The position numbers were made by a program, and so were the translations under genes. This document shows, piece after piece, positions 7,337 through 14,116 of a stretch of 18,352 nucleotides of DNA. The notes beneath the pieces were generated by a model that was given only the letters and a program-made list of their open reading frames with translations, ran no database searches and was not told where the DNA came from. Source of the DNA: an uncultured Eubacteriales bacterium (lineage in GTDB: Bacteria; Bacillota_A; Clostridia; Christensenellales; Aristaeellaceae); the NCBI GenBank assembly GCA_900313545.1, contig OMRS01000250.1, positions 1 to 18,352 of the forward strand. Reading direction: 5' to 3'. How positions within the stretch are numbered: the first letter of the stretch is position 1; each line of letters begins with the position of its first letter.

Positions 7337-7822
7337 TCACGGCCGCTTTCCGGAGGCCTCCATTTCCAGCAGCCGCCGTTTCCGCCAGATTCCGCCCGCA
7401 TAGCCGGTCATCGCCCCTCCCGCCCCCGTCACCCGGTGGCAGGGAACCATCAGCGCCACGGGGTTGTGTCCCACGGCGCCGCCGACGGCGCGCGGCGAGG
7501 AGCCGGGGATCCTCGCGGACAGTTCTCCGTAGGTCACGGTGTCCCCCCAGGGGATCCCGGACAGCAGGTGCCAGACCTGCAGACGAAAGGGCGTTCCCGT
7601 CAGATGAAGCAGGGGGGTGAACTCCGGCTGCTGCCCGGAAAAATACTGATCCAGCCACAGCCGGGCCTGCTGCAGGACCTGCGCCGGCGCAGCGGCACAA
7701 GGAAGGGCCCGGGCCGCTTCGGGCACGGCCTGTCCTTCAAACCAGAGGGCGGCAATTCCCCCGCCGTCCGCCGCCAGGAAGATCTTTCCCAGCGGGGAGG
7801 CGTACTGCAAAGCTGACGTCAT
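7337..7822 (-). CDS. ogt: Methylated-DNA--[protein]-cysteine S-methyltransferase
   Basis: Suicidal repair protein that takes alkyl groups from O6-alkylguanine (and O4-alkylthymine) onto its own cysteine. It is 161 aa, typical of Ogt/MGMT. The active-site motif VPCHRV contains Cys128, and the motif before it, SSPRAVGGAVGHNP (109-121), includes the arginine finger Arg111 and the helix-turn-helix region that binds the minor groove. The segment GTPFRLQVWHLLSGIPWGDTVTYGELS is highly conserved in the family. No Ada N-terminal regulatory domain is present. ATG at 7822 has AAAGAGG upstream. It lies 22 nt after mntP and 37 nt before the hydrolase, so it is probably co-transcribed with both. Gene symbol by family similarity; ogt is used for stand-alone forms. 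Confidence 0.95.
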   Translation of the reverse strand: MTSALQYASPLGKIFLAADGGGIAALWFEGQAVPEAARALPCAAAPAQVLQQARLWLDQYFSGQQPEFTPLLHLTGTPFRLQVWHLLSGIPWGDTVTYGELSARIPGSSPRAVGGAVGHNPVALMVPCHRVTGAGGAMTGYAGGIWRKRRLLEMEASGKRP

Positions 7823-7844
7823 GTTTTGCCTCTTTCCCGAAAGG

Positions 7845-8432
7845 TCACAGTCCCAGCAGGTGCCTTACCAGAATCTCGATGCCGATGCCCACCAGGATCA
7901 CGCCGCCAAGCAGCATTGCGCGGCTCTGGAGCCGGTCTCCCGCACGTCTTCCGAGACTCACGCCGATGCGGCAGATGATGTAGGTCACCAGCGCGATCAG
8001 CAGCGACGCGGTCAGGGCCTGTACCCATCCGTATTCCGCAATGGTGAAGCCCACCGACAGCGCGTCGATGGAGGTCGCCACCCCCTGGACCAGCAGGGTT
8101 CCCTTGCCCAGCTCGCGGATTTCCTCCTTTTCACCCCCCCGCAGGGCCTTGAGGATCATGCCGCCGCCGATATAGGTCAGCAGCCCCAGGGCCACCCAGG
8201 GAATAAAGGGCTCCACAGCGGAAAAGACGGTGACGACGGTGTGCACGCACAGCCAGCCCGCCATGGGCATGAGGAACTGGAAAAAGGCGAAGACCCCTGC
8301 AATCCTCCGGGCCTTTGCGCCGGACATTTTTGTGTCCTGCATTCCATTGACGATGGAGACTGAAAAGGCATCCATGGCCAGGCCGACGCCCAGCAGGATG
8401 CTGTTGAGGATAAAGGTCAGCGTTCTCATCAT
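7845..8432 (-). CDS. mntP: Manganese efflux pump MntP
   Basis: Small six-helix membrane protein that exports Mn2+. Both internal-repeat signatures are present: GLAMDAFSVSI in the first membrane helix and SIDALSVGFTIAEY in the fourth, with the conserved aspartates used for metal transfer. Hydrophobic stretches fit six helices with a charged loop (LRGGEKEEIRELGKG) in the middle. The open frame reaches 8483, but that start overlaps the predicted -10 element, so translation must begin at ATG 8432 or 8429 (the protein begins MMRTLTF). GGAG lies about 11 nt before 8432. It is first in a probable operon with ogt and the hydrolase. I looked for a yybP-ykoY manganese riboswitch in the leader and did not find one. 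Confidence 0.9.
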   Translation of the reverse strand: MMRTLTFILNSILLGVGLAMDAFSVSIVNGMQDTKMSGAKARRIAGVFAFFQFLMPMAGWLCVHTVVTVFSAVEPFIPWVALGLLTYIGGGMILKALRGGEKEEIRELGKGTLLVQGVATSIDALSVGFTIAEYGWVQALTASLLIALVTYIICRIGVSLGRRAGDRLQSRAMLLGGVILVGIGIEILVRHLLGL

Positions 8433-8483
8433 GTTTCTCGATTCTCCGTTGATCAGGCCGCAGATGCCTGCGGTTTTCCGCAC

Positions 8484-8512
8484 ATTATACGGCTGTGCCG
8501 TTTTCAGGGCAA
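8484..8512 (-). promoter_or_regulatory. Promoter of the mntP-ogt-hydrolase operon
   Basis: On the minus strand, TTGCCC (8507-8512) and a perfect TATAAT (8484-8489) are separated by 17 nt. The predicted start near 8477 gives a leader of about 45 nt, which contains a perfect small hairpin (CCGCAG, 4-nt loop, CTGCGG). The -35 overlaps a GC stem (8511-8517 with 8526-8532, one G-T wobble) just behind the AEC gene; that stem lacks a T-tract and would be a poor terminator, so read-through from the AEC gene is possible. Confidence 0.65.
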
Positions 8513-8531
8513 GCCCCGGACCGCAGGGGCC

Positions 8532-9458
8532 TTACGCCAGGGAGTAGGCCGCAATGCCCACAAAGAGCAGCATGGAGACGATGGTCTGCAGCGAAAGCGT
8601 GGTGGAGATGTAGTCGCTGTGCCCCGTAATATCCGCATAGAGGGGGATAATAAAGGGGGCGGGGAGGCTCCACGCCAGCATGAGGGCCACCAGCAGCTGC
8701 TTGTCAAAGGGGATGAAGGCGAAGATCACCAGGGCACCTGCCACGGTCAGCAGCGCGCACACCCCCAGTCGCAGGGCTGTCGTGAGCAGGACAGGCTTCA
8801 TGAGCTCCCTGCGGAAGGCCAGCTCATAGCCCACGATGATCAGAATCAGCGCGGAGGTCGGCGCTGTCACAAAGGACACGGTGCTGCCAAAGAGCGGGCC
8901 TGCGGCAGAGGACATCACCGCGCGGCCCACGCCGGTCACGCCCAGCACCACGCCCAGCACGATGCCGATGAGGGTGGGGTTGATGATCTTTTTCACCAGG
9001 GGCGTCCCGTCGCCGCTTCCGCCGCCCACCAGAATCAGGGTGATCATGAAGGTGGTAAAGGCCGCCAGGGTCTGCCCGATATCCACCATGGCAAAGACCG
9101 GCGTCTGGCCCGGATAGAGCAGCCCGAACAGCGCATAGCCCAGCATTCCCCCTTCAAAGTTGGTCACCAGGAAGGGCAGGAATTTCCCGTATTTTCCCAA
9201 AAACCTGCGCAGCACGAATCCCAGGCCCAGTCCTGCGGCGCAGGACAGATACACCACCAGAAACGTCACCGCGATTCTTCCGTTGTATTCCGCGGTGAAG
9301 AATGCGTTGAAGAGCACCACCGGCAGGGTGATGTTGGAAACCACGGACTTGATCCCGGTCAGCCCCTCCGGGGAGATGATCCGCCTGCGGGCGCACAGGG
9401 CTCCCAGCAGGAACATCAGCACAACGGGAAATACCATCTCCAGAATTTTGAGCGCCAT
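8532..9458 (-). CDS. AEC (auxin efflux carrier) family transporter
   Basis: A 308-aa integral membrane protein of the auxin-efflux-carrier/malate-permease family. Two inverted repeats of about five hydrophobic helices each are visible. Family landmarks include the N-terminal FPVVLMFLLGALCARRRIISPEG, the SNITLPVVLF helix, the NFEGGMLGYALFGL segment and the C-terminal LPAPFIIPLYA helix break. Bacterial members move organic acids, amino acids or related solutes; the substrate here cannot be assigned. The central loop has a glycine-rich insert (VGGGSGDGTPLVKK). The open frame extends to 9494, but ATG at 9458 has CAGGAG 7 nt upstream and begins at the hydrophobic first helix. It has its own consensus promoter, divergent from the exonuclease. 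Confidence 0.88.
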   Translation of the reverse strand: MALKILEMVFPVVLMFLLGALCARRRIISPEGLTGIKSVVSNITLPVVLFNAFFTAEYNGRIAVTFLVVYLSCAAGLGLGFVLRRFLGKYGKFLPFLVTNFEGGMLGYALFGLLYPGQTPVFAMVDIGQTLAAFTTFMITLILVGGGSGDGTPLVKKIINPTLIGIVLGVVLGVTGVGRAVMSSAAGPLFGSTVSFVTAPTSALILIIVGYELAFRRELMKPVLLTTALRLGVCALLTVAGALVIFAFIPFDKQLLVALMLAWSLPAPFIIPLYADITGHSDYISTTLSLQTIVSMLLFVGIAAYSLA

Positions 9459-9518
9459 ACAGTTCTCCTGACTTCCTGCCCGCGGGAAGTGCACCAGGCA
9501 GGAATGTTTTTCTCCTAC

Positions 9519-9546
9519 AGCATAAGCCCTGTGTCCGGAATGTCAA
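9519..9546 (-). promoter_or_regulatory. Promoter of the AEC transporter
   Basis: On the minus strand, a perfect TTGACA (9541-9546) and TATGCT (9519-9524) are spaced 16 nt apart, about 60 nt ahead of the ATG at 9458. Confidence 0.55.
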
Positions 9547-9616
9547 GCCGGACCCGTGGCTTTCTTTCCTCCGGGGGACGCGGCGCCTTGATCTCCCCCC
9601 GTATGAACCTCCTCCG

Positions 9617-9645
9617 GGACGGCATATTTCCGCGGTGCGCCGTCC
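9617..9645. repeat. Inverted repeat in the divergent AEC-exonuclease spacer
   Basis: GGACGGC (9617-9623) and GCCGTCC (9639-9645) form a perfect 7-bp stem with a 15-nt loop, between the two divergent promoters. There is no T-tract. It could be an operator or a chance structure in GC-rich DNA; nothing else was recognised in the rest of the 280-bp spacer. Confidence 0.3.
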
Positions 9646-9679
9646 GCTTCCTCCCCTTCCGGGAGATCGCCTGCTTTTC

Positions 9680-9708
9680 TTGCCAATCCTTTCAGGTTCT
9701 GGTACAGT
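9680..9708 (+). promoter_or_regulatory. Promoter of the DnaQ-like exonuclease
   Basis: TTGCCA (9680-9685) and TACAGT (9703-9708) with a 17-nt spacer, about 30 nt before the ATG at 9739. The -10 match is moderate. Confidence 0.45.
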
Positions 9709-9738
9709 ATCCGTGAAATCGTTCAGGAGGTCCCTGCC

Positions 9739-10326
9739 ATGCCCCGCTTGATCGCCTTTGATGTGGAAACCCCGAATTCCTTCAACCACCGGATGAGCTC
9801 CATCGGCATCGCCGTCATTGAAGGCGGACAGATCACCGAAACCTTCAGCTCCCTCGTCAATCCCCAGACGCACTTCGATCCCTTCAATGTCTCCCTGACA
9901 GGCATCCGCCCCTCCATGGTCAGGGACGCCCCCACCTTTCCGCAGCTCTGGGAGCAGATTCAGCCCCTGATGCTCAGCGGGATCCTGCTGGCGCACAATG
10001 CCCCGTTTGATCTTCGGGTCCTCTCCACCTGCCTGGCCGACTATGGAATCGAGGCCCCGCGGTACCTGCCCTTTGCCTGCACCGTTCAGATGGGACGGCA
10101 CTGTTATCCGGAGCTTCAGAACCATCGGCTGGACACCCTGTGCCGGGAGGTCGGCATCCCCCTGGACCACCACCGCGCCGACAGCGACAGCTATGCCTGC
10201 GCCAGCCTTCTGATCGACTACCTGTCGCACGGCCTTTCCCTCCAGGACAGTCTCCGCGCATATGACCGCATTGAACGCAAAACCCTGCGCAGCAAAAAGA
10301 TCCTGCAAAGCATCCTGCCCGAATAG
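9739..10326 (+). CDS. DnaQ-like 3'-5' exonuclease (DEDDh)
   Basis: A 195-aa stand-alone proofreading-type exonuclease similar to the DNA polymerase III epsilon subunit. It has the complete DEDDh set: Asp8 and Glu10 in FDVET, Asp91 in AHNAPFD (86-91), and His145 with Asp150 in HRADSD. The LLAHNAPFDLRVL segment is highly characteristic. Clostridial PolC carries its own exonuclease domain, so a small free-standing protein like this is more likely to act in repair, RNA turnover or nucleotide clean-up than as the replicative proofreader; that is inference. ATG at 9739 has AGGAGG 8 nt upstream. It is transcribed alone from its own promoter, convergent with argD; possible terminators lie in the downstream gap. 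Confidence 0.88.
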   Translation: MPRLIAFDVETPNSFNHRMSSIGIAVIEGGQITETFSSLVNPQTHFDPFNVSLTGIRPSMVRDAPTFPQLWEQIQPLMLSGILLAHNAPFDLRVLSTCLADYGIEAPRYLPFACTVQMGRHCYPELQNHRLDTLCREVGIPLDHHRADSDSYACASLLIDYLSHGLSLQDSLRAYDRIERKTLRSKKILQSILPE

Positions 10327-10363
10327 CCTCCCGCCCGGAAAAGGGGAGACGTGCGGAGTCCCC

Positions 10364-10516
10364 CATGGACCGGGGACCGCAGCCGGGTCACCCCGTGTCC
10401 GCAGGATGAGCCCTGCACAGCGGATAAGGGAATCTTCCGCAGGCCGGATGAAACGGGGCCTCCTCCGCGGTCCGCAGCCGTCTGCTGCAGGTCGTCCCGG
10501 ACCATGTTTTTGTTTC
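10364..10516 (+). ncRNA. Candidate structured RNA in the exonuclease-argD gap
   Basis: A long-range helix pairs 10364-10374 with 10496-10506 (10 Watson-Crick pairs and one A-A mismatch), enclosing about 120 nt. Stacked directly on it, 10375-10380 pairs with 10467-10472 (6 bp). Inside are 10391-10396 with 10453-10458 (CCCCGT/ACGGGG), 10398-10402 with 10420-10424 (TCCGC/GCGGA), and TCCG/CGGA at 10436-10448. A side hairpin GCAGC/GCTGC lies at 10474-10488. The outer helix runs straight into TTTTTGTTT. An alternative stem (10469-10474 with 10498-10503) before the same T-tract would exclude both outer helices. It resembles no RNA family that I know. It could be a 3' UTR or independent small RNA, or chance pairing in GC-rich sequence; I found no clear promoter. 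Confidence 0.3.
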
Positions 10517-10524
10517 ACCATCAG

Positions 10525-10564
10525 AAATGCCCATTACCGGCCTTGTGCTGATAATGGGCATTTT
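10525..10564 (+). terminator. Probable plus-strand terminator downstream of the exonuclease
   Basis: A perfect 12-bp AT/GC stem (AAATGCCCATTA at 10525-10536 with 10552-10563) with a 15-nt loop, followed by TTTTGATTTG. The distal T-tract favours the plus strand. It is about 200 nt beyond the exonuclease stop, so it may end either that transcript or the candidate RNA just before it. Confidence 0.6.
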
Positions 10565-10575
10565 GATTTGATGCT

Positions 10576-10620
10576 GCACTTTCGGGCAGGGAGCCTGCCG
10601 GCTGCCCCCCCCGAAAGTGC
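10576..10620. repeat. Inverted repeat with nested hairpin
   Basis: GCACTTTCGGG (10576-10586) and CCCGAAAGTGC (10610-10620) form a perfect 11-bp inverted repeat. Inside lies an alternative smaller perfect hairpin, GGCAGG-GAG-CCTGCC, which overlaps the left arm, plus a run of eight C residues. No T-tract follows. It has no coding content and I do not recognise it as a named repeat family. Confidence 0.5.
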
Positions 10621-10665
10621 CTCTCCGTTTTGTCGGCAGCCCCCGGCCTGTCACAAAGCGGATGT

Positions 10666-10706
10666 CCGCCCTCCATGCGGGAATGCAGAGGGCGGTTCAG
10701 CTTTTT
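10666..10706 (+). terminator. Possible second plus-strand terminator
   Basis: CCGCCCTC (10666-10673) pairs with GAGGGCGG (10688-10695), and an inner TGC/GCA helix follows a 2-nt bulge. GTTCAGC separates the stem from TTTTT at 10702-10706, so the geometry is poor. It may serve as a back-up terminator for transcription coming from the left. Confidence 0.35.
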
Positions 10707-10718
10707 CTCCGGAGGATG

Positions 10719-10744
10719 GAAAAAGCGCCTCCGAAGAGGCGCTT
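10719..10744 (-). terminator. Intrinsic terminator of the arg operon
   Basis: A perfect 9-bp stem (AAGCGCCTC at 10723-10731 with GAGGCGCTT at 10736-10744) with a CGAA loop (TTCG tetraloop on the minus strand). On the minus strand the stem runs into TTTTTTCC. It lies about 65 nt after the argD stop. Confidence 0.85.
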
Positions 10745-10809
10745 AGGGATTTCCGGAAGGCGGCCGGTGACCTTCGTCAGGGCCCTGCGGGCATCTTTCC
10801 GCCGTCATT

Positions 10810-11982
10810 TTACGCTTTCGCGCAGCACTCGCAGATCACCTTTGCGGCCTGCAGGAGCAGGTCCTTTGGAATATTCAGGGGCGGCAGCAGACGGACGCGG
10901 TCCTTCGCCGGGATACAGATGACGCCCCTGCTGCGGCAGTCCTCGATGACCTCTCCCGCCGGGCGCGCCGTCTTCAGGCCCAGCATCAGCCCCATGCCCG
11001 AGACTTCAAGGATGCCGGGCGTCCCGGAGAACGTCTCCCGGAGCAGCTGCTCCTTCTCCCGGACTTCCGCAAGGAACGCGTCGTCCAGCCGGGACAGGAT
11101 GCTGAGCGCGCCGGCACAGCAGACCGGGTTCCCGCCGAACGTGGACCCGTGGTCTCCGAAGGAAAAGGTATTCTGCACCTTCTCCCCCAGCAGCGTGGCG
11201 CCGAGGGGCAGCCCGCCGCCCAGTCCCTTGGCGGTGGACACCACGTCGGGAGTGAGGCCGTAGTTCATGTAGGCATACAGCGCGCCGGTCCTTCCGTTTC
11301 CGGTCTGCACCTCGTCCACGATCAGCAGGATGCCGCGCCTGCGCACCAGTTCCTGCACTTCTTTAGCAAACTTCCGGCTCAGGGGGATCACTCCGCCCTC
11401 ACCCTGGATGCATTCAATCATCACCGCGGCCACATCGCCCCTGTCGCACAGGCGCTCCAGCGCCTCCATATCCCCCGGCTCCACGTGGGCAAAGCCCGGG
11501 GTCAGCGGCTGGAACAGCTCGTGATAGTGGTCCTGGCCCGTGGCGGCCAGCGTGGTCAGCGTCCTGCCGTGAAAGCTGTTCTTCAGCGTGACGATCGTGC
11601 TGGCCTGGGGAGAGAGATTCTCAGCGGCGTATTTTCTGGCCACCTTGATGGCGCACTCGTTGGCCTCCGCGCCGGAATTGGAGAAGAAGACCTTCTTCAT
11701 GCCGGTCCGCTCCGTCAGGATTTTCGCCACCTCGACGCAGGGATCGGTATAAAAGAGGTTGGAGGTATGCTGGATCCGGTTCAGCTGCGCCGTGACCGCC
11801 GCGACCCACTCGGGGTCGCAGGCCCCGAAGCTGCTGACGGCGATGCCGCTGCACATGTCGATATAGTCCTTTCCATCGGCATCCGTCAGCAGCGCGCCCT
11901 TTCCCGAGACGATTTCAACGGGATAGCGTTTGTAGGTCGGCGCCACATACAGGGCGTCCTCCTGCATCAGTTTTGAATTCAT
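10810..11982 (-). CDS. argD: Acetylornithine aminotransferase
   Basis: PLP-dependent class III aminotransferase that converts N-acetylglutamate semialdehyde to N2-acetylornithine, with glutamate as amino donor. It is 390 aa, the standard size. PLP-site motifs: SNSGAEANE (101-109), FHGRTLTTLAATGQ, ECIQGEGGV, the Asp223 that contacts the pyridine nitrogen in VDEVQTGNGRTG, and the Schiff-base Lys252 in STAKGLGGGLPLGA. GDHGSTFGGNP supplies the phosphate contact from the other subunit. ATG at 11982 is preceded by AAAGGAGG, and the gap from the argB stop is only 15 nt. It is the last gene of argCJBD, ending before a clean terminator. Some family members also act on succinyl-diaminopimelate; the operon position supports ArgD. 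Confidence 0.95.
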   Translation of the reverse strand: MNSKLMQEDALYVAPTYKRYPVEIVSGKGALLTDADGKDYIDMCSGIAVSSFGACDPEWVAAVTAQLNRIQHTSNLFYTDPCVEVAKILTERTGMKKVFFSNSGAEANECAIKVARKYAAENLSPQASTIVTLKNSFHGRTLTTLAATGQDHYHELFQPLTPGFAHVEPGDMEALERLCDRGDVAAVMIECIQGEGGVIPLSRKFAKEVQELVRRRGILLIVDEVQTGNGRTGALYAYMNYGLTPDVVSTAKGLGGGLPLGATLLGEKVQNTFSFGDHGSTFGGNPVCCAGALSILSRLDDAFLAEVREKEQLLRETFSGTPGILEVSGMGLMLGLKTARPAGEVIEDCRSRGVICIPAKDRVRLLPPLNIPKDLLLQAAKVICECCAKA

Positions 11983-11997
11983 GGCCGCTTTCCTCCT

Positions 11998-12855
11998 TTA
12001 TTTCACCATTGTTCCGGCGCCCTCGTCGGTCAGCAGCTCCATCAGGATGGCATGGGGGACCCGGCCGTCCATGATGACCACCGTGCTGACCCCCTGGGTG
12101 ATCGCCTCCGCGCAGCATTCCACCTTGGGGATCATGCCTCCGGACAGGACGCCCTCCTCCCGGAGCCGGGGGATATCCGCCAGGGAGATCTCCTGAATCA
12201 GGGAGTTCGGATCCTTCACATCCCTGAGCACGCCGGGGGTGTCCGTCATCAGGATCATCCTCTCCGCCTGCAGGGCACCGGCGATGAAGGCCGCCGCCGT
12301 ATCCCCGTTGATGTTGTACACCTGGCCCTTGTCATCCTTTCCGATGGTGGAGATCACCGGGATGTACCCCTTTTCCAGCAGGTCGGTCACCGGCGCAATG
12401 TTGACCCGCGTGACATCTCCCACAAAGCCCAGCCGGGCATCCCTGGGGACAACCCGGATCAGTCCGCCGTCAAGGCCGGAGATGCCCAGCGCCTTGCCGC
12501 CCTTCTGCTCCAGCAGGCTCACCAGGGTCTTGTTGATCTTGCCGGCGAGCACCATCTGCACGATCTCCACCGTCTCCTCATCGGTTACGCGCAGCCCGTC
12601 GATGAAGGTGGGCACCTTGCCCAGGCGGTCCATCAGGCTGTTGATTTCAGGCCCGCCCCCGTGCACCAGCACCACGCGGATGCCGATGAGCCACAGCAGG
12701 ACCACGTCCTCCATCACCTGCATCTTCAGCTGTTCGTTGACCATGGCGTTGCCGCCGTACTTGACCACGATGACCTTTCCCCTGTACTTGCGGATATAGG
12801 GCAGCGCCTGGGTCAGCACCTCCGCCCGCTGGGCATTGGAAAACAGATTCTCCAT
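11998..12855 (-). CDS. argB: Acetylglutamate kinase, predicted arginine-sensitive
   Basis: Phosphorylates N-acetylglutamate with ATP, usually the controlling step of the cyclic arginine pathway. It is 285 aa. Motifs: KYGGNAM (nucleotide/phosphate site), VLVHGGGPEIN, KINKTLV, YNINGDTAAAFIAGAL and LMTDTPGVL. The first ~25 residues contain AEVLTQALPYIRKYRGK, which matches the mobile N-terminal helix of hexameric arginine-inhibited kinases, and the C-terminus HAILMELLTDEGAGTM matches their arginine-site signature. Feedback inhibition by arginine is therefore predicted. The open frame extends to 12906 inside argJ, but ATG at 12855 has AAAGGAG 7 nt upstream and gives the normal N-terminus. It lies 13 nt after the argJ stop and 15 nt before argD. 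Confidence 0.96.
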   Translation of the reverse strand: MENLFSNAQRAEVLTQALPYIRKYRGKVIVVKYGGNAMVNEQLKMQVMEDVVLLWLIGIRVVLVHGGGPEINSLMDRLGKVPTFIDGLRVTDEETVEIVQMVLAGKINKTLVSLLEQKGGKALGISGLDGGLIRVVPRDARLGFVGDVTRVNIAPVTDLLEKGYIPVISTIGKDDKGQVYNINGDTAAAFIAGALQAERMILMTDTPGVLRDVKDPNSLIQEISLADIPRLREEGVLSGGMIPKVECCAEAITQGVSTVVIMDGRVPHAILMELLTDEGAGTMVK

Positions 12856-12868
12856 CCTCTGGCTCCTT

Positions 12869-14086
12869 TCAGGTCCTGTAGTCGCCGTTGATGCGGACAT
12901 AGTCATAGGTCAGGTCGCAGCCCCAGGCCCTGGAGCCGCAGGAGCCGTCGCCCAGGGAGACCAGGATTTCGATCTCCTTTTCCGACAGCACGTCCTTGGC
13001 TTCCTCTTCGCTGAAGGGAATCCCCGCGCCGTTGCGGCACACGTCCACCTGACCGGCGGGGCTCCTGAAGCTCACATCGATGGCGGACACGTCCACATCC
13101 GCACCGCTGTACCCGATGGCGCACAGCACCCGGCCCCAGTTGGCATCCGCGCCGAACATCGCCGCCTTGAGCAGGCTGGAGCAGATCACCGATTTGGCCA
13201 CGGTCTTTGCCGTGGCGGTGTCCCGGGCGCCGGAAACGATGCACTCCAGCAGCTTGGTGGCGCCTTCCCCGTCTCCGGCGATCATCCGGCACAGCGCCAC
13301 CGTCACGGAATTGAGGGCCTTCATGAAGGCGGCATAGTCCTCGCCCTCCTCCAGCACGGGGACGTTCCCCGCCATGCCGTTGGCCATGACCACCACCATG
13401 TCGTTGGTCGAGGTGTCCCCGTCGATGCTGATCATGTTGAAGGTATCCTGAATATCCCCCTTCAGGGCCTTTGAAAGCATGCCCGGAGAGATGGCCGCAT
13501 CCGTGGTGATGAACACCAGCATGGTGGCCATGTTCGGATGGATCATGCCGCTGCCCTTGGCAATGCCCCCGATGCGGCAGGTCTTTCCGCCCATCTCAAA
13601 CTCCACCGCCACTTCCTTGCCGATGGTGTCGGTGGTCATGATGCCCTCCACCGCGGCAGAGCTGCCGTTGGGGGAGAGTTGTGCCACCAGCTCCGGAATG
13701 CCCCGGGAAATGGGCTCCAGATTGAGCGGCTCCCCGATCACGCCGGTGGAGGCCACCACCACGTCCTCCGGACGGATGCTCAGGGCCCGGGCCGTCATGG
13801 CGCACATCTCCCTGGCCACGTCTTCACCGCCGGCATTGCAGGTGTTGGCGTTTCCGCTGTTGCAGATGACCGCCTGGGCCAGTCCGTCCTGCAGGTGCTC
13901 ACGGGTCACCACAAGGGGCGCACCCTTCACCAGATTGGTGGTGTACACCGCCGCGCAGCTGGCCGGCACCTGGCTGACGATCAGGGCCAGGTCCTTCTTG
14001 GTCCGGCTCCTCCTGATCCCGCAGTGGACGCCGCTTGCCGTATACCCCTGGGCCGCGCACACGCCGCCCGGAATGCTCTTGATCAT
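12869..14086 (-). CDS. argJ: Bifunctional glutamate N-acetyltransferase / ornithine acetyltransferase
   Basis: Transfers the acetyl group from N-acetylornithine to glutamate, recycling it, and in bifunctional forms also acetylates glutamate with acetyl-CoA. It is 405 aa, a normal length. The autoproteolysis site is in HPNMATML: cleavage between Ala187 and Thr188 would give alpha and beta chains with Thr188 as nucleophile. The oxyanion-hole segment STGVIGEPL lies at 113-121, and NSGNANTCNAGG is the conserved N-terminal glycine/asparagine motif. ATG at 14086 has AAGGAAGGAA 5 nt upstream. It lies 30 nt after argC and 13 nt before argB. I see no argA or argE in the window, consistent with the cyclic pathway. 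Whether it is mono- or bifunctional cannot be decided from sequence. Confidence 0.96.
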   Translation of the reverse strand: MIKSIPGGVCAAQGYTASGVHCGIRRSRTKKDLALIVSQVPASCAAVYTTNLVKGAPLVVTREHLQDGLAQAVICNSGNANTCNAGGEDVAREMCAMTARALSIRPEDVVVASTGVIGEPLNLEPISRGIPELVAQLSPNGSSAAVEGIMTTDTIGKEVAVEFEMGGKTCRIGGIAKGSGMIHPNMATMLVFITTDAAISPGMLSKALKGDIQDTFNMISIDGDTSTNDMVVVMANGMAGNVPVLEEGEDYAAFMKALNSVTVALCRMIAGDGEGATKLLECIVSGARDTATAKTVAKSVICSSLLKAAMFGADANWGRVLCAIGYSGADVDVSAIDVSFRSPAGQVDVCRNGAGIPFSEEEAKDVLSEKEIEILVSLGDGSCGSRAWGCDLTYDYVRINGDYRT

Positions 14087-14116
14087 CGTATTCCTTCCTT
14101 TCCTGTCTGCGGCCCG

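Noticed and set aside
8433..8483. Upstream start for MntP at 8483
   Set aside because: It would lie upstream of the predicted transcription start, next to the -10 element, and would add a polar N-terminal stretch absent from the family.
8430..8530. Manganese (yybP-ykoY) riboswitch ahead of mntP
   Set aside because: The leader is only about 45 nt and lacks the conserved internal loops; only simple GC hairpins are seen.
9154..10521. A 455-aa minus-strand open frame running through the AEC gene start, the divergent spacer and the exonuclease
   Set aside because: It crosses two promoters and two genes with clear families; its composition is that of a shadow frame.
10327..10718. Known RNA (6S, SRP RNA, tmRNA, cobalamin or TPP riboswitch) in the gap
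   Set aside because: I looked for the conserved cores (for example the B12 box, the TPP CTGAGA motif and the SRP tetraloop region) and did not find them.
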